Shown here one piece after another: positions 49,601 to 58,594 of a stretch of 64,000 nucleotides of DNA. Made by a program: the position numbers and the translations under genes. The stretch covers positions 9,957 through 73,956 of the forward strand of contig JAEZHM010000117.1 in assembly GCA_023416585.1 (NCBI GenBank). The letters are read 5' to 3'. The notes under the pieces are model-generated. The model had not been told where the DNA came from. It ran no database searches and saw only the letters and a program-made list of their open reading frames with translations. The stretch comes from Bacillota bacterium (lineage in GTDB: Bacteria; Bacillota; Clostridia; Christensenellales; Aristaeellaceae). The stretch's first letter is position 1. Each line of letters begins with the position of its first letter.

Positions 49601-50752
49601 ATGAAAAAATGGACGGCATCCCTCATGGCGCTGATGCTGCTTGGAATGTGCGGAACAGCCTTTGCCGCCGGTGCCATAACGCTGGATAAAGCAATGTATA
49701 CCAACGTCTACGGCTCCGCGGTGACCAATGACGGCAATACTGTGATCGCCGGGAGTCTGCGCGATAAGGAAAATAAAACTGAGGGTGAAAACCCAACTGC
49801 CGCATGGCTTACATGCATCGGTGAAGGCGGGCGGATATTATGGGAGAAAGAGGATGAAAAGCCCGGCAACCAGAGCATTTATTCCTCGCCCTGTGTTCTT
49901 ATGGATGGCAGCGTGATCGCGCTGTATATCAACAGAAACGCTGCAGAAAACGGATTGAAGGCGCAGTATGTGCTTCGCTGCTTTTCCCCAAAAGGGGAAA
50001 TCATGGGCGAACTTACTCTGGACGATACATACAGTCACTACCTGCCCACAAATGATGGCATACTGGTTTCTTTTGTGGACCGCTCAAAACCCAGGCCTTA
50101 CCCCAGGCATTGCACGCTGTATGGCGCATCACTAAAGCCCGTATGGACGCTGGAAGACATATCCACAAACTTTCGCCATGATGCTGCTGTAAGTGATGGC
50201 GAAAGCATAACTTTGCTGTACCGTTATACCAACGTTTCGAACTATATCGATGATCAGGTGCGTTTGGTCCGTGTGAATGGGCAGGGCAAGGTGCTGTGGA
50301 CCCACACGCTTGCGGACAAGCAGATGGGTTACATGGCGCTTAAAATGGACCCCGAGGGGAACCATATCGTTTTTCTGGGCGATTGGGGGCCAGAAGGGCA
50401 GACTGCCGCCGGCAATCTGATATGCATCGATCCTAATGGGAACGAGCTTTGGAACAAGCCTGTAACACTGAATGAAAAAGACGGCATGTTTGAGTTGAAC
50501 GATTTCCGCCTATTGGACGATGGATACCTGCTGATGGGGCTTGCAAAGACCGAAACGCGCGTACGGCTGCACCGGCTCAAACAGGATGGTACACTGATTG
50601 GGACAACGGATCACTACGTTCACGATGAAATAGCATACTACGATCCCCACTTTGCTGAGCTTGGCGGTGAGCTGTACGCCTGCGCCACCGAGGCTGAACG
50701 TACCAAATCCACGGCGATGCTGATCCCGCTTACCATACCGGGGATGAAGTAA
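49601..50752 (+). CDS. exported beta-propeller protein, homologue of the preceding gene
   Basis: A 383-residue exported protein starting MKKWTASLMALMLLGMCGTAFAAG, with GGAGGAG 6 nt before the ATG. The Cys at residue 17 is followed by GTAFA and is not a good lipobox, so cleavage after AFA is preferred. Blade-like repeats are visible (TAAWLTCIGEGGRILWEKEDE; GQGKVLWTHTLADK; CIDPNGNELWNKPVTL; RLHRLKQDGTLIGTT) and match the pattern of the gene before it, pointing to an old tandem duplication. It is probably in one transcript with 48372. No function can be assigned. Confidence 0.78.
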   Translation: MKKWTASLMALMLLGMCGTAFAAGAITLDKAMYTNVYGSAVTNDGNTVIAGSLRDKENKTEGENPTAAWLTCIGEGGRILWEKEDEKPGNQSIYSSPCVLMDGSVIALYINRNAAENGLKAQYVLRCFSPKGEIMGELTLDDTYSHYLPTNDGILVSFVDRSKPRPYPRHCTLYGASLKPVWTLEDISTNFRHDAAVSDGESITLLYRYTNVSNYIDDQVRLVRVNGQGKVLWTHTLADKQMGYMALKMDPEGNHIVFLGDWGPEGQTAAGNLICIDPNGNELWNKPVTLNEKDGMFELNDFRLLDDGYLLMGLAKTETRVRLHRLKQDGTLIGTTDHYVHDEIAYYDPHFAELGGELYACATEAERTKSTAMLIPLTIPGMK

Positions 50753-50918
50753 GAGGTAACCATATACGGGGTGCCGTTTCAGGCTGCTTTTTGATCCCTC
50801 AAAAGCTAAGCATTTTCCGATTCGGCGTTATGGCCGCATGGAACATGCCCTTCTTTGCGGCAAAAGAAAGAGATCGTGACTACCTAGACGTGGTTGCATA
50901 GTTCAAGCCCCGGTCCTA

Positions 50919-51006
50919 TGTCATCCTGAGGGCTCTGTCCGAAGGAACTTGCCTATGAGATATGGTTTGCAGCAAAAGATCCTTCGGGCGGAGTCCTCAG
51001 GATGGC
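50919..51006. repeat. palindromic intergenic repeat
   Basis: TGTCATCCTGAGGGC and CCGAAGGA on the left pair with TCCTTCGGGCGG and CCTCAGGATGGCA on the right. This resembles the MITE interior at 16955 in layout but not closely in sequence. The rest of 50753-51069 holds no recognisable gene. Confidence 0.6.
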
Positions 51007-51069
51007 ACACAGACGAAACTTGATTTTTCATCCCATAGAAACATTATGTAATGAAAAGGTTCTTAAATA

Positions 51070-51573
51070 CCACAAAGCGGACCATGCGCAGCGCGCATGG
51101 TCCGCTTGTAAAAATTCGTTCTTTGTTTGTTGCCCCACTCACTTCGCCACGATATCGCAATACTCAAAGTTCGGGTGCCCGATGTAGTTGCGGGTGAAGC
51201 CCGTTACATTGCTGCTCACCAGCGCCATGGAGGTGTAGCTGAACACCGGCATGATGGGGAATTCGTTGGCCAGCAATGCTTCGGCTTCTTCAAAGAGCTT
51301 CTCGCGCGCTTCCCCGGTAGCGCCGGCGCGAATCTTTTTCATGATGGCATCGTAATCGGCGTTTACCCAGCGGGTGGATTTGGTGTTGCCGGAGCTCTCA
51401 AAGTTGTACAGCAGGCTGGAAGGATCAAGATAGTCGCCGGTGTAGCCCATATAGCATACTTCAAACTCGCCGGCATCGTGGGCATAGCCGTCTAAGAAGT
51501 AGGTTGCGCTTTCCACAGAAACGATTTCCGTGTCGATGTTAAGATCCTGCTTCCACATCTGCGCCATGGCCTC
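51070..51573. repeat. left direct repeat (copy of oligopeptide-binding-protein 3' end)
   Basis: Matches 58089-58594 in the same orientation, including the hairpin (51077-51089 with 51093-51105) and 3' coding sequence. Homology stops at GCCATGGCCTC (51573 and 58594). The two copies bracket 6.5 kb of unrelated genes. Confidence 0.85.
51139..51573 (-). pseudogene. truncated oligopeptide-binding protein (C-terminal fragment)
   Basis: The last about 143 codons of a family-5 peptide-binding protein, ending YIGHPNFEYCDIVAK. It differs from the C-terminus of the intact gene at 58160 at 12 of 142 residues. There is no promoter, ribosome site or signal peptide; the internal Met at the left end of the fragment is not a start. 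Upstream coding sequence is lost at 51573, where unrelated AT-rich DNA begins. It is therefore a dead fragment of a duplication, and its divergence shows that the duplication is not recent or came from a related strain. Confidence 0.85.
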
Positions 51574-51782
51574 GCGGTTTTACAACACAAGAGACGGCAG
51601 ACTGCGTTATGACCCTGGTGTTACAAACTGTGCTCCTTGTGTTCCTGGCCCCTGTGTTCCGATGTCTTCTTTTCAAGTCGAACCTGTGATATAATCTTCA
51701 ATAATGCGGACGAATCACAAATTGATTAAGGGTACACAATTCATTTTTGACACACACGCCAGTAATCCATTGGAGGTTGACT

Positions 51783-54458
51783 ATGCCGCTTCCCATATTG
51801 TCAACAAAGCTGTTCATCCCGAAAATCCGAGAAAACCATATAGTTCGCAAACCTCTCGTGGATAAACTGGTAAACGGCATAAGCTCAGGCAACAAACTTT
51901 CGTTGATTTGCGCGCCGGCCGGGTATGGCAAGACCACGCTTGTCCTGGAACTACTTGCGTCAATGGATGCCGGCGTCGCCTGGATATCGCTGGACGAAGG
52001 AGATAACGATATCGTTCAGTTCCTTTCCTATCTGATAGCGGCCTTCAAAAAGGCGGGCGTATCGGCAGGAAGCATGGAAGAGGCAATTCTGGATTTCAGG
52101 GTGGCCTCCACCAGAGCTTTAATAACCATGCTTATCAACGAAGTTTCCATCCTACGCGAGAAATTGATCCTCGTGCTGGACGATTTTCACCGCATTCATG
52201 CAGATACGGTCTTTGACGTGGTCAAATTCCTCATTGACCATCAGCCGCCCAACCTTCACCTGGTGATCATCACCAGGGAGGACCCCCCTCTGCCGCTGCC
52301 GCGGATACGAGTGCAGGGCAGGATTGCCGAAATCAGGTTGGAGGATTTGTGCTTCAACCGGGATGAGGCGGCTAAATTCTTTTCACAAGCAATGAAACTT
52401 ACGCTCAGCGGCGAAGCGATTGATGCGATTACAGCACGTACGGAAGGATGGATCGCCGGGCTTCAACTCACAGGCTTATCGCTCAAGGGATGCGCAAAAC
52501 GCGATGTCGAAACATTCATCCAGGAATTTCATGACACTCACAGTTATATTGTTGATTATCTGGTTGAGGAGGTCATCAGCCGTCAAAAGGAAGAAGTACG
52601 CGAGTTTTTATGCAAGACATCAGTTTTGGATAGGATGAATGGCGATCTTTGCGACGCGGTGACGGAAAGAAACGATGGCAGGATTCTGCTGCGTGAGATA
52701 GAAAAAAGCAATCTGTTCCTGATTTCCCTGGATTCAAAAAGGGAATGGTACCGATATCATCACCTTTTTGCCGACTCTCTGAGGATGGAACTTTCAAAGG
52801 AAGAGGAGATGCTGCTTCATAGGAAGGCAGCGCTGTGGCTTAAGAATAATGGCTTTTTTCAGGAAGCGCTGGACCATGCATTCCAATCAGGGGACACGCC
52901 TATGGCCTTGCGGCTTGTTGAAGGCAGTATGGCTCAGGCGTTTGAAAACGCCCAGCTGACGACGTTTTTGAAGTGGGTGGATATGCTGCCGGACAAATTG
53001 GTCAGAGGCAGCGAGACGCTTTCCGTTCGGAAAGCGTGGGTGCTTCTGATGATCGGGAAAGGCAGCGAAACGCACGCCTATTTGGACTCTTTGGGGGAAG
53101 GCTTTCTTGAAACGGCAACGCCTCACAACAAGGGCCTGTATTTGAGCCTCAAGGCCTTGATTAGCCAGTATTCCGGAGCGGGGGACGCTGAAAGGCAGGC
53201 GGAAGAAGCACTGCGGTACCTGGACCCCGGGGATGCTACAATGCGGGCAGCCGCGCTGAACACGCTTGGGAGGGCGCAGGAGGACAACGGGAAGACCGGG
53301 GAGGCCGTCAGAACGCTGCGGCTTGCCTACAATGAATGCCAAAAACTGGGGTATACATTCGTCACGACCCTGACCCTCATGAATCTCGGGACCAACCTGA
53401 ATACAATGGGAAAACGCAAAGAGGCGCTTGTACTCTATCAGGAATATATAGGCGGTATGACCGCAAAATTCGGGAAACCCCTTCCCTTCATCGGCATCAT
53501 CTATGTCGGCATGGCGGGCCTGTATTATGAAAGCAATGAGCTTGAAAAAGCGAAGTCCTATATGGACGAGGGGTCGGAGCTGTGCCAGAGCATCTTCTAC
53601 AACTGGATTGAGAACAAGGGAATACTGGAATCGCGCATCCAATTTGCCTTGGGTGAAACCGAAGCGGCGGTCGAAACGATACGCAAGTCCATTGCCCCCC
53701 TTGAGGGCTATCTTGTCACGAAAAACCTGGTTCTGAATATCGCCGTTCTGGCCGAATTCCTGCAAAAGTCCAGAAACACGGAGGAAGCCGGGCGGTACGG
53801 GGAGAAGCTGAAGTGCTTTACGCAGTGCGATAACATCCCGGCCGCGCAGCATGCCTATTTGCCTTTTGCAAGGCTGCTGATCTATCAGAAACGATGGGAG
53901 GAAGCACTTAAGTTTCTTGAGCGTATTGAGGAGAGTCTGGAGAAAACAAAAAAGGGCAGGGAGCTTATCACATACTACCTGCTTTACGCAAAAGCGCGCT
54001 TTATGGGCGGGGACTACGACGGGGCGAAGGCTTGTTTTGAAAAGGCGGCAAGCCTTGCGGAACCACAGGGATATTATCGGCTGTTTCTCGATGAGGAGCC
54101 CATTATCCGGGATATCGTCTTCTCCGGGAAGATTGCTTCAGGGGCCTTCGGGAGCAGAATCGCCGAGCTTATGAAAGCGCCGGCGGCACAGGCGGTATTG
54201 CCTTTCGGGATGCCGGACAAAAGAACCGGGTCTGAACAGAAAAAGACGGGCGGGCTCGAACCTATCGAGAAATTGAGCCAGAGGGAAACGGATATATTGG
54301 AGCTTTTGGGGCAGGGTATGACCAATGAGGAGATTGCAAAGAAGCTCTATATCTCAGTCAATACGGCGCAATGGCATATTTCGCATATCTATTCCAAGCT
54401 GGGAGTCAGAAGCAGGACACAGGCGCTATTGAAAGCGCGGGAACTGAATCTCATATAA
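51783..54458 (+). CDS. MalT-like LuxR family ATP-dependent regulator
   Basis: An 891-residue STAND-type activator. Start at ATG 51783 with GGAGG 6 nt upstream. The Walker A motif APAGYGKTT is at 44-52, Walker B LILVLDDFH near 140, followed by the NTPase region (ITREDPPLPLPRIR), TPR-like helical repeats (about 330-790) and a C-terminal LuxR helix-turn-helix (LSQRETDILELLGQGMTNEE ... NTAQWHISHIYSKLGVRSR). MalT-type proteins bind ATP and an inducer, oligomerise and activate transcription. The next genes (54653-58081) on the same strand are plausible targets, though a terminator separates them. No target site was identified. Confidence 0.92.
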   Translation: MPLPILSTKLFIPKIRENHIVRKPLVDKLVNGISSGNKLSLICAPAGYGKTTLVLELLASMDAGVAWISLDEGDNDIVQFLSYLIAAFKKAGVSAGSMEEAILDFRVASTRALITMLINEVSILREKLILVLDDFHRIHADTVFDVVKFLIDHQPPNLHLVIITREDPPLPLPRIRVQGRIAEIRLEDLCFNRDEAAKFFSQAMKLTLSGEAIDAITARTEGWIAGLQLTGLSLKGCAKRDVETFIQEFHDTHSYIVDYLVEEVISRQKEEVREFLCKTSVLDRMNGDLCDAVTERNDGRILLREIEKSNLFLISLDSKREWYRYHHLFADSLRMELSKEEEMLLHRKAALWLKNNGFFQEALDHAFQSGDTPMALRLVEGSMAQAFENAQLTTFLKWVDMLPDKLVRGSETLSVRKAWVLLMIGKGSETHAYLDSLGEGFLETATPHNKGLYLSLKALISQYSGAGDAERQAEEALRYLDPGDATMRAAALNTLGRAQEDNGKTGEAVRTLRLAYNECQKLGYTFVTTLTLMNLGTNLNTMGKRKEALVLYQEYIGGMTAKFGKPLPFIGIIYVGMAGLYYESNELEKAKSYMDEGSELCQSIFYNWIENKGILESRIQFALGETEAAVETIRKSIAPLEGYLVTKNLVLNIAVLAEFLQKSRNTEEAGRYGEKLKCFTQCDNIPAAQHAYLPFARLLIYQKRWEEALKFLERIEESLEKTKKGRELITYYLLYAKARFMGGDYDGAKACFEKAASLAEPQGYYRLFLDEEPIIRDIVFSGKIASGAFGSRIAELMKAPAAQAVLPFGMPDKRTGSEQKKTGGLEPIEKLSQRETDILELLGQGMTNEEIAKKLYISVNTAQWHISHIYSKLGVRSRTQALLKARELNLI

Positions 54459-54470
54459 GCCCATTCGCGG

Positions 54471-54500
54471 CCCACAGGTTTCTGTGGGTTTTCTCTTTTT
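54471..54500 (+). terminator. intrinsic terminator after the LuxR gene
   Basis: CCCACAG (54471-54477), a 4-nt loop and CTGTGGG (54482-54488), followed by a T-rich tract TTTTCTCTTTTT. Confidence 0.75.
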
Positions 54501-54652
54501 ATTAAATACCATATGTTTCAGTGGCGACATGGAGCTTCATTTTGCCGTATAGTTTGGACGCAAGTTCATTGATGCCCAGGCTGCATGAAACAGCAAGAAT
54601 TGATTCATGCGATGTATTTGGCTCAATGCCTGCAAAATGAGGAGGAAAATTC

Positions 54653-55186
54653 ATGGCAGGATTAGGTCATCTCGCTATTGGTTTCGCGGTCAAACCCCTT
54701 GCCCCCAAGGTGCCGCTCGGCGTTATGCTTGCGGCTACGGAGGTCAACGACATCCTTTGGGCGGTCTTCAATATCACGGGCATCGATAAGAGTGCCGCAA
54801 TGACCGGCGCTTCCCCATTATCCCACGGCCTGTTCATGTCCGTGGTCTGGTCCGTGGCAGCCGCGTTGCTGGCTGCGTTCATTTGCCGAAACCACCGCCA
54901 CGGTGTTATTATCGGGCTGCTTGTTTTCAGCCATTGGTTGGTGGATCTGCTTACGCATCCTATGGGTGCCATATTTGGCGGAAAGCCTTTACCCCCCGAC
55001 CTGCCTCTTTTCTTGAGTGGCTCCCCCCAGGTAGGATTCGGTTTATATAATGGTTCTTTTGCTGTTGCCATGGCAATCGATATGGGGATGCTCATTCTGG
55101 GGGTTATTATCTACGCAACGAGCATTGTGAAGAAAAGAAGGGAGGATAAAAACAGAGGAATAACCCAAGCAAAGAATTCGTTTTAG
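54653..55186 (+). CDS. membrane protein, YdjM-like putative metal-dependent hydrolase
   Basis: A 177-residue protein with about four hydrophobic segments. Charged residues in membrane-near positions resemble the YdjM/PF04307 group: H6 in GLGHLAIGF, E30 and D33 in ATEVNDILW, H58 in SPLSHGLF, and FSHWLVDLLTH near 95. Such His/Asp sets are thought to bind metal, but activity is unproven. AGGAGG lies 7 nt before the ATG. The C-terminus is basic and soluble. It overlaps the next gene by 1 bp and is first in a run of six genes. Confidence 0.7.
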   Translation: MAGLGHLAIGFAVKPLAPKVPLGVMLAATEVNDILWAVFNITGIDKSAAMTGASPLSHGLFMSVVWSVAAALLAAFICRNHRHGVIIGLLVFSHWLVDLLTHPMGAIFGGKPLPPDLPLFLSGSPQVGFGLYNGSFAVAMAIDMGMLILGVIIYATSIVKKRREDKNRGITQAKNSF

Positions 55187-55458
55187 TGAAAGATAAGAGC
55201 TTGAAGGAGGCGAAAAGTGCCTTTGGGCAAAGGAATATGGGATATTACGAAATTATCGTGGCCAGTCATATCGACAGCAAGCGGGAACGCGACTTTGTGG
55301 GGCTGCAACTTAAGCGTCTTCCCGGTGGAAGAACACTGCTGTCGGGCACTCTTAAGGACCAGGCAGCATTATTTTCGGTGATCAGTAAAATCCGTGACAT
55401 AAACCTTACGCTCGTTTCCGTAAAACGAAATGACGAGGATACAGATTTTACGCCGTGA
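55186..55458 (+). CDS. small cytoplasmic protein, function unknown
   Basis: A 90-residue protein starting GTG at 55186, overlapping the previous stop by one base (TAGTG). The sequence alternates strands and helices (YYEIIVASHIDSKRERDF; GRTLLSGTLKDQAALFSVIS; RDINLTLVSVKR), compatible with a small ferredoxin-like alpha/beta fold such as ACT-like domains. In MalT-regulated clusters a small protein of this sort often precedes a DUF4386-type membrane protein; I cannot name the family with certainty. Confidence 0.7.
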   Translation: MKDKSLKEAKSAFGQRNMGYYEIIVASHIDSKRERDFVGLQLKRLPGGRTLLSGTLKDQAALFSVISKIRDINLTLVSVKRNDEDTDFTP

Positions 55459-55483
55459 ATCAATTATAGAGGAGGAATATTCT

Positions 55484-56233
55484 ATGTCTCAGATCGCGCA
55501 AACCCAGATCTCCCAGATCAAAGAGGAGGGATCAAACCTAAAAAACCTTTATAAGGCCGCCGCCGTGGCCGTCTTGATCTCCGTGTGCCTGATGCTGCTG
55601 GACATCGCCGTGTCCATACTGTCCAAGGAAACAACCGAATTCGGGGCGCTGAGCGCGACCGACTGGTTTGCGATCTTCCGCGGCAACTGGTTTTCAGGCC
55701 TGCGCAACCTTGGCATACTCAACATGTTCGAGCTGATTCTGGCGATCCCCATGCTTTTCGCCATTTATGTCACCCACCGGAATATGAGCAAATTGCTTGT
55801 TGCATTCGCCATAGTCCTCTCCCTTGTCGGCACGGCAGCCTATATTGCGAATAACGCGGCCATTCCGATGTTCGTGCTGAGCGGAAAATACAGGGCCGCA
55901 ACAAACGACGCCCAGAGATCGCTGATTGCTGCGGCGGGTGAAGCGATACTCGCGCGGGGAGAAGACTTCACGCCGGGCGCCTTTCCGGGATTCATTCTTG
56001 GCGAGCTCGCGACCTTGGCCATCGCGTTTGTGATGCTGCGCGGCAGGATTTTCACAAGAGCAGCCGCATGGATTGGAATGATTGGAATCGGGCTGCTGTC
56101 CGTCTATACGATCTTAGCAACCTTTTTCCCGGCGTCGTCGAGCCTTAACATGCTCGTCGCGATGCTCGGCGGGACCATGAGCACAGTATGGTATATCCTG
56201 ATAGCCGTGAAACTTTTCCAGCTCGGCAAATAG
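55484..56233 (+). CDS. DUF4386-like membrane protein
   Basis: A 249-residue integral membrane protein with six hydrophobic segments (starting at AAAVAVLISVCLMLLDIAVSIL). The start is ATG 55484, with GGAGG 8 nt upstream; the in-frame ATG at 55430 lies inside the previous gene. The layout, with a soluble N-terminus, a long loop containing the segment GEDFTPGAFPGFILG, and six membrane passes, fits DUF4386, a family of unknown function. It may be co-transcribed with the MBL-fold gene 44 bp downstream. Confidence 0.7.
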   Translation: MSQIAQTQISQIKEEGSNLKNLYKAAAVAVLISVCLMLLDIAVSILSKETTEFGALSATDWFAIFRGNWFSGLRNLGILNMFELILAIPMLFAIYVTHRNMSKLLVAFAIVLSLVGTAAYIANNAAIPMFVLSGKYRAATNDAQRSLIAAAGEAILARGEDFTPGAFPGFILGELATLAIAFVMLRGRIFTRAAAWIGMIGIGLLSVYTILATFFPASSSLNMLVAMLGGTMSTVWYILIAVKLFQLGK

Positions 56234-56277
56234 CGGCTGAAGAAGGCATGGCCGCGCAAGAAAACAAGGAGGAAATC

Positions 56278-56940
56278 ATGGAACAGAAATTTAAAACAAT
56301 CCGCCCGGGCGGCGTGAATTGTTATCTTCTCGAGGCAGGCAGCGGATATGCCCTGATCGACACAGGCGTTGCATCCGGGCGTTCCTTGCTGGTTAAGGAA
56401 CTGGAAAACACGGGCGTCGCGCCGGGGAGCCTGAAGCTCATTATTTTAACGCACGGGGATTCCGACCACGCCGGCAACTGTGCCTTCCTCCGTGAAAAAT
56501 ACGGCGTGAAAATCGCCATGCATATAGGCGACCTCGGCATGGCCGAGCATAGGGACATGTCATGGAACAGGAAGGCCAAGCCGGACAGGATGTCGTTGGT
56601 ATTCAAAACGGTGTCCTTCGTTTTCAGCAAACTTTTAAAAACGCCAAAGTTCGAAACGTTTACGCCCGACATTCAGATCGAAGATGGGCAGAGCCTGTCC
56701 GAATACGGCCTCGACGCTAAAGTGCTGCATCTTCCGGGCCACTCGAAGGGCTCCATCGGGATCCTGACGAAGGATGGCAGCCTGTTCTGCGGCGACCTCA
56801 TGTACAACATGCCGGGGTTCTGTTTCATCGACGACCTGGCGGATTATCATGCCAGCATGGAAAAACTGAAGGGCTATCGGATTAATATGGTCTTCCCCGG
56901 ACATGGAAAGCCATTCCTGATGCGTTCCAAGATGAAATGA
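56278..56940 (+). CDS. MBL-fold metallo-hydrolase
   Basis: A 220-residue cytoplasmic metallo-beta-lactamase-fold hydrolase. The metal motif is LTHGDSDHAGN (H-x-D-x-DH form, around residue 60), with further ligands in LPGHSKGSIGI (near 152), CGDLMYN (near 168) and FPGHGKP (near 210). The set is complete, so it is probably active; typical substrates are thioesters, lactones or small esters, and no finer call is possible. Start at ATG 56278 with GGAGG 5 nt upstream. The stop overlaps a possible start of the flavodoxin-like gene (ATGA). Confidence 0.85.
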   Translation: MEQKFKTIRPGGVNCYLLEAGSGYALIDTGVASGRSLLVKELENTGVAPGSLKLIILTHGDSDHAGNCAFLREKYGVKIAMHIGDLGMAEHRDMSWNRKAKPDRMSLVFKTVSFVFSKLLKTPKFETFTPDIQIEDGQSLSEYGLDAKVLHLPGHSKGSIGILTKDGSLFCGDLMYNMPGFCFIDDLADYHASMEKLKGYRINMVFPGHGKPFLMRSKMK

Positions 56941-56963
56941 AAAGGAATGGATGGAGAAAGGAA

Positions 56964-57509
56964 ATGAAGATACTATTAGGCATTGTCATTGCAATCGTCT
57001 CTTTGATCATACTGTCGCAGGTCATAAGATTCGCTTTTTCATCCTGCCTTAACGCTCAAAAAGGATGCAAGGAAGAGATATTGCGGGGCGGCAGGAACGC
57101 ACCTGTAAAGGCGCTTATCGTTTATCAGCCCGGAATGACCGGCTTTTCCGGCAATATAGCGCATCAGATCGCGGCGGGCCTGAACGACAGGGGGTATGAG
57201 GTGACGCTGAATCACCCCGGCAACTATCTTCCCTCCGATGTTTCACAATACGCGTTGGCCGTCTTCTGCTCGCCGGTATATTCGGGCCAGCCCTCCAGGG
57301 CGCTCACGGACTTCATGTCTTCGATAAAGACATCCCCGTCCTGCCGGATCGTATTGATTTCAACCGGGGGCTTCAAGTACTATATGGAATTGGATGCCAT
57401 GGAGAAATCCTTGCGGGGAAAAACGGCGTACAAAAAAGTGAAGTTCTTCACAAGCGAAAGTAACAACGATAAGACCGCCTATGATTTGGGCCTGGAGCTT
57501 TCAAAATGA
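56964..57509 (+). CDS. flavodoxin-like protein with N-terminal membrane anchor
   Basis: A 181-residue protein. An N-terminal hydrophobic segment (MKILLGIVIAIVSLIILSQVIRFAF) anchors it. The rest reads as flavodoxin fold: ALIVYQPGMTGFSGNIAHQIAAGL is the FMN-phosphate loop region (usual T/S-x-T-G-x-T is here QPGMTGFS), then YALAVFCSPVYSGQPSRALTDFM and RIVLISTGG. FMN binding is plausible but the loop is atypical. I start at ATG 56964 (GGAG 7 nt upstream); ATG 56937, overlapping the previous stop, is the alternative. It overlaps the next gene by 4 bp, so expression is coupled. Confidence 0.78.
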   Translation: MKILLGIVIAIVSLIILSQVIRFAFSSCLNAQKGCKEEILRGGRNAPVKALIVYQPGMTGFSGNIAHQIAAGLNDRGYEVTLNHPGNYLPSDVSQYALAVFCSPVYSGQPSRALTDFMSSIKTSPSCRIVLISTGGFKYYMELDAMEKSLRGKTAYKKVKFFTSESNNDKTAYDLGLELSK

Positions 57510-58081
57510 CGTTCAGGTACGCGGCAAGGTTATTCAAAGCGCTTCCGAACATGCTGACACTGCTTCGCGCAGTGCTGGCATGTATTTTGAATCTCTACGT
57601 ATCAATCTGTTTCGGCCTGCTGGCGATCCCGGTATTGCTATTCATATTGATATTCCTGACCGATTTCCTGGATGGCAGGATTGCAAGGCGTTATGGGTAT
57701 GCGTCTAGGCGCGGCGCCGTTTTCGATATCCTGGCGGACTTCTTCTATATCGTTTTATCCTACGTCGTTTTATGCTCTCATCATGTTATTCCTGTATGGT
57801 TTTTCATTGTTGTGCTGCTAAAGTTCATGGAATTTCTCTTCACTTCGCGCCTATTGATGCATCGCGGCGGCGGGGATTCCATATTTGTCTTTGATTTCAT
57901 CGGCAGGCACATCGCGGTTCTTTACTACATCATGCCCCTGTTCGCATATGCATCTTTTATTTCTTCACCTTCATTTCATGGTATTGTGATCTGCATATTA
58001 TGCGGCGGTATATCTATCATGGCAATTGCATCTTCATCGTATCGGCTCATGCAATGCTATAAAGCAAATAACGGCTGCTGA
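57506..58081 (+). CDS. CDP-alcohol phosphatidyltransferase family protein
   Basis: A 191-residue membrane enzyme. The complete family motif D-x2-DG-x2-AR-x8-G-x3-D-x3-D is present (TDFLDGRIARRYGY ... GAVFDILADF, about residues 51-77). These residues bind metal and the CDP-alcohol. Five to six hydrophobic segments surround it. Members make phospholipids such as phosphatidylglycerol phosphate by moving a phosphatidyl group to an alcohol; the alcohol here is not known. The start ATG 57506 overlaps the flavodoxin-like gene. It ends right before the right direct repeat, so it is the last gene of the islet. Confidence 0.85.
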   Translation: MTFRYAARLFKALPNMLTLLRAVLACILNLYVSICFGLLAIPVLLFILIFLTDFLDGRIARRYGYASRRGAVFDILADFFYIVLSYVVLCSHHVIPVWFFIVVLLKFMEFLFTSRLLMHRGGGDSIFVFDFIGRHIAVLYYIMPLFAYASFISSPSFHGIVICILCGGISIMAIASSSYRLMQCYKANNGC

Positions 58082-58088
58082 AAAATAA

Positions 58089-58594
58089 CCATAAAGCGGA
58101 CCATGCGCATCGCGCATGGTCCGCCCCAATTTAACCCATCAGTTTCTGTTACTCCCTCATCATTCCGCCACGATATCGCAATACTCGAAGTTCGGGTGTC
58201 CGATGTAGTTGCGGGTGAAGCCCGTTACATTGCTGCTCACCAGCGCCATGGAGGTGTAGCTGAACACCGGCATGATGGGGAATTCGTTGGCCAGCAATGC
58301 TTCGGCATCCGCAAAGAGCTTTTCGCGCGCTTCCCCGGCGGCGCCGGCGCGGATCTTTTTCATGATGGCATCGTAATCGGCGTTCCCCCAGCGGGTGGAT
58401 TTGGCGCTGCCGGAGCTTTCAAAGTTGTACAGCAGGCTGGAAGGATCAAGATAGTCGCCGGTATAGCCCATGTAGCATACTTCAAAATCGCCGGCGTCAC
58501 GGGCATAGCCGTCGGAGAAGTAGGTCGCGCTTTCCACAGAAACAATTTCCGTTTCAATGTTCAGATTCTGCTTCCACATTTGCGCCATGGCCTC
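58089..58594. repeat. right direct repeat (3' end of the intact oligopeptide-binding gene)
   Basis: Partner of 51070-51573 in the same orientation; includes the terminator and the last about 145 codons of the binding-protein gene. Confidence 0.85.
58096..58124 (-). terminator. intrinsic terminator of the oligopeptide-binding gene
   Basis: A perfect 13-bp stem (58096-58108 with 58112-58124) and a 3-nt loop, followed on the minus strand by TTTA. The + strand CDP-alcohol gene ends just before it, so it can serve both. Confidence 0.8.

Noticed and set aside
51139..51567. Separate small gene with Met start in the left direct repeat
   Set aside because: It is colinear with the C-terminus of the peptide-binding protein at 58160, and the Met is an internal residue there; no ribosome site or signal peptide.
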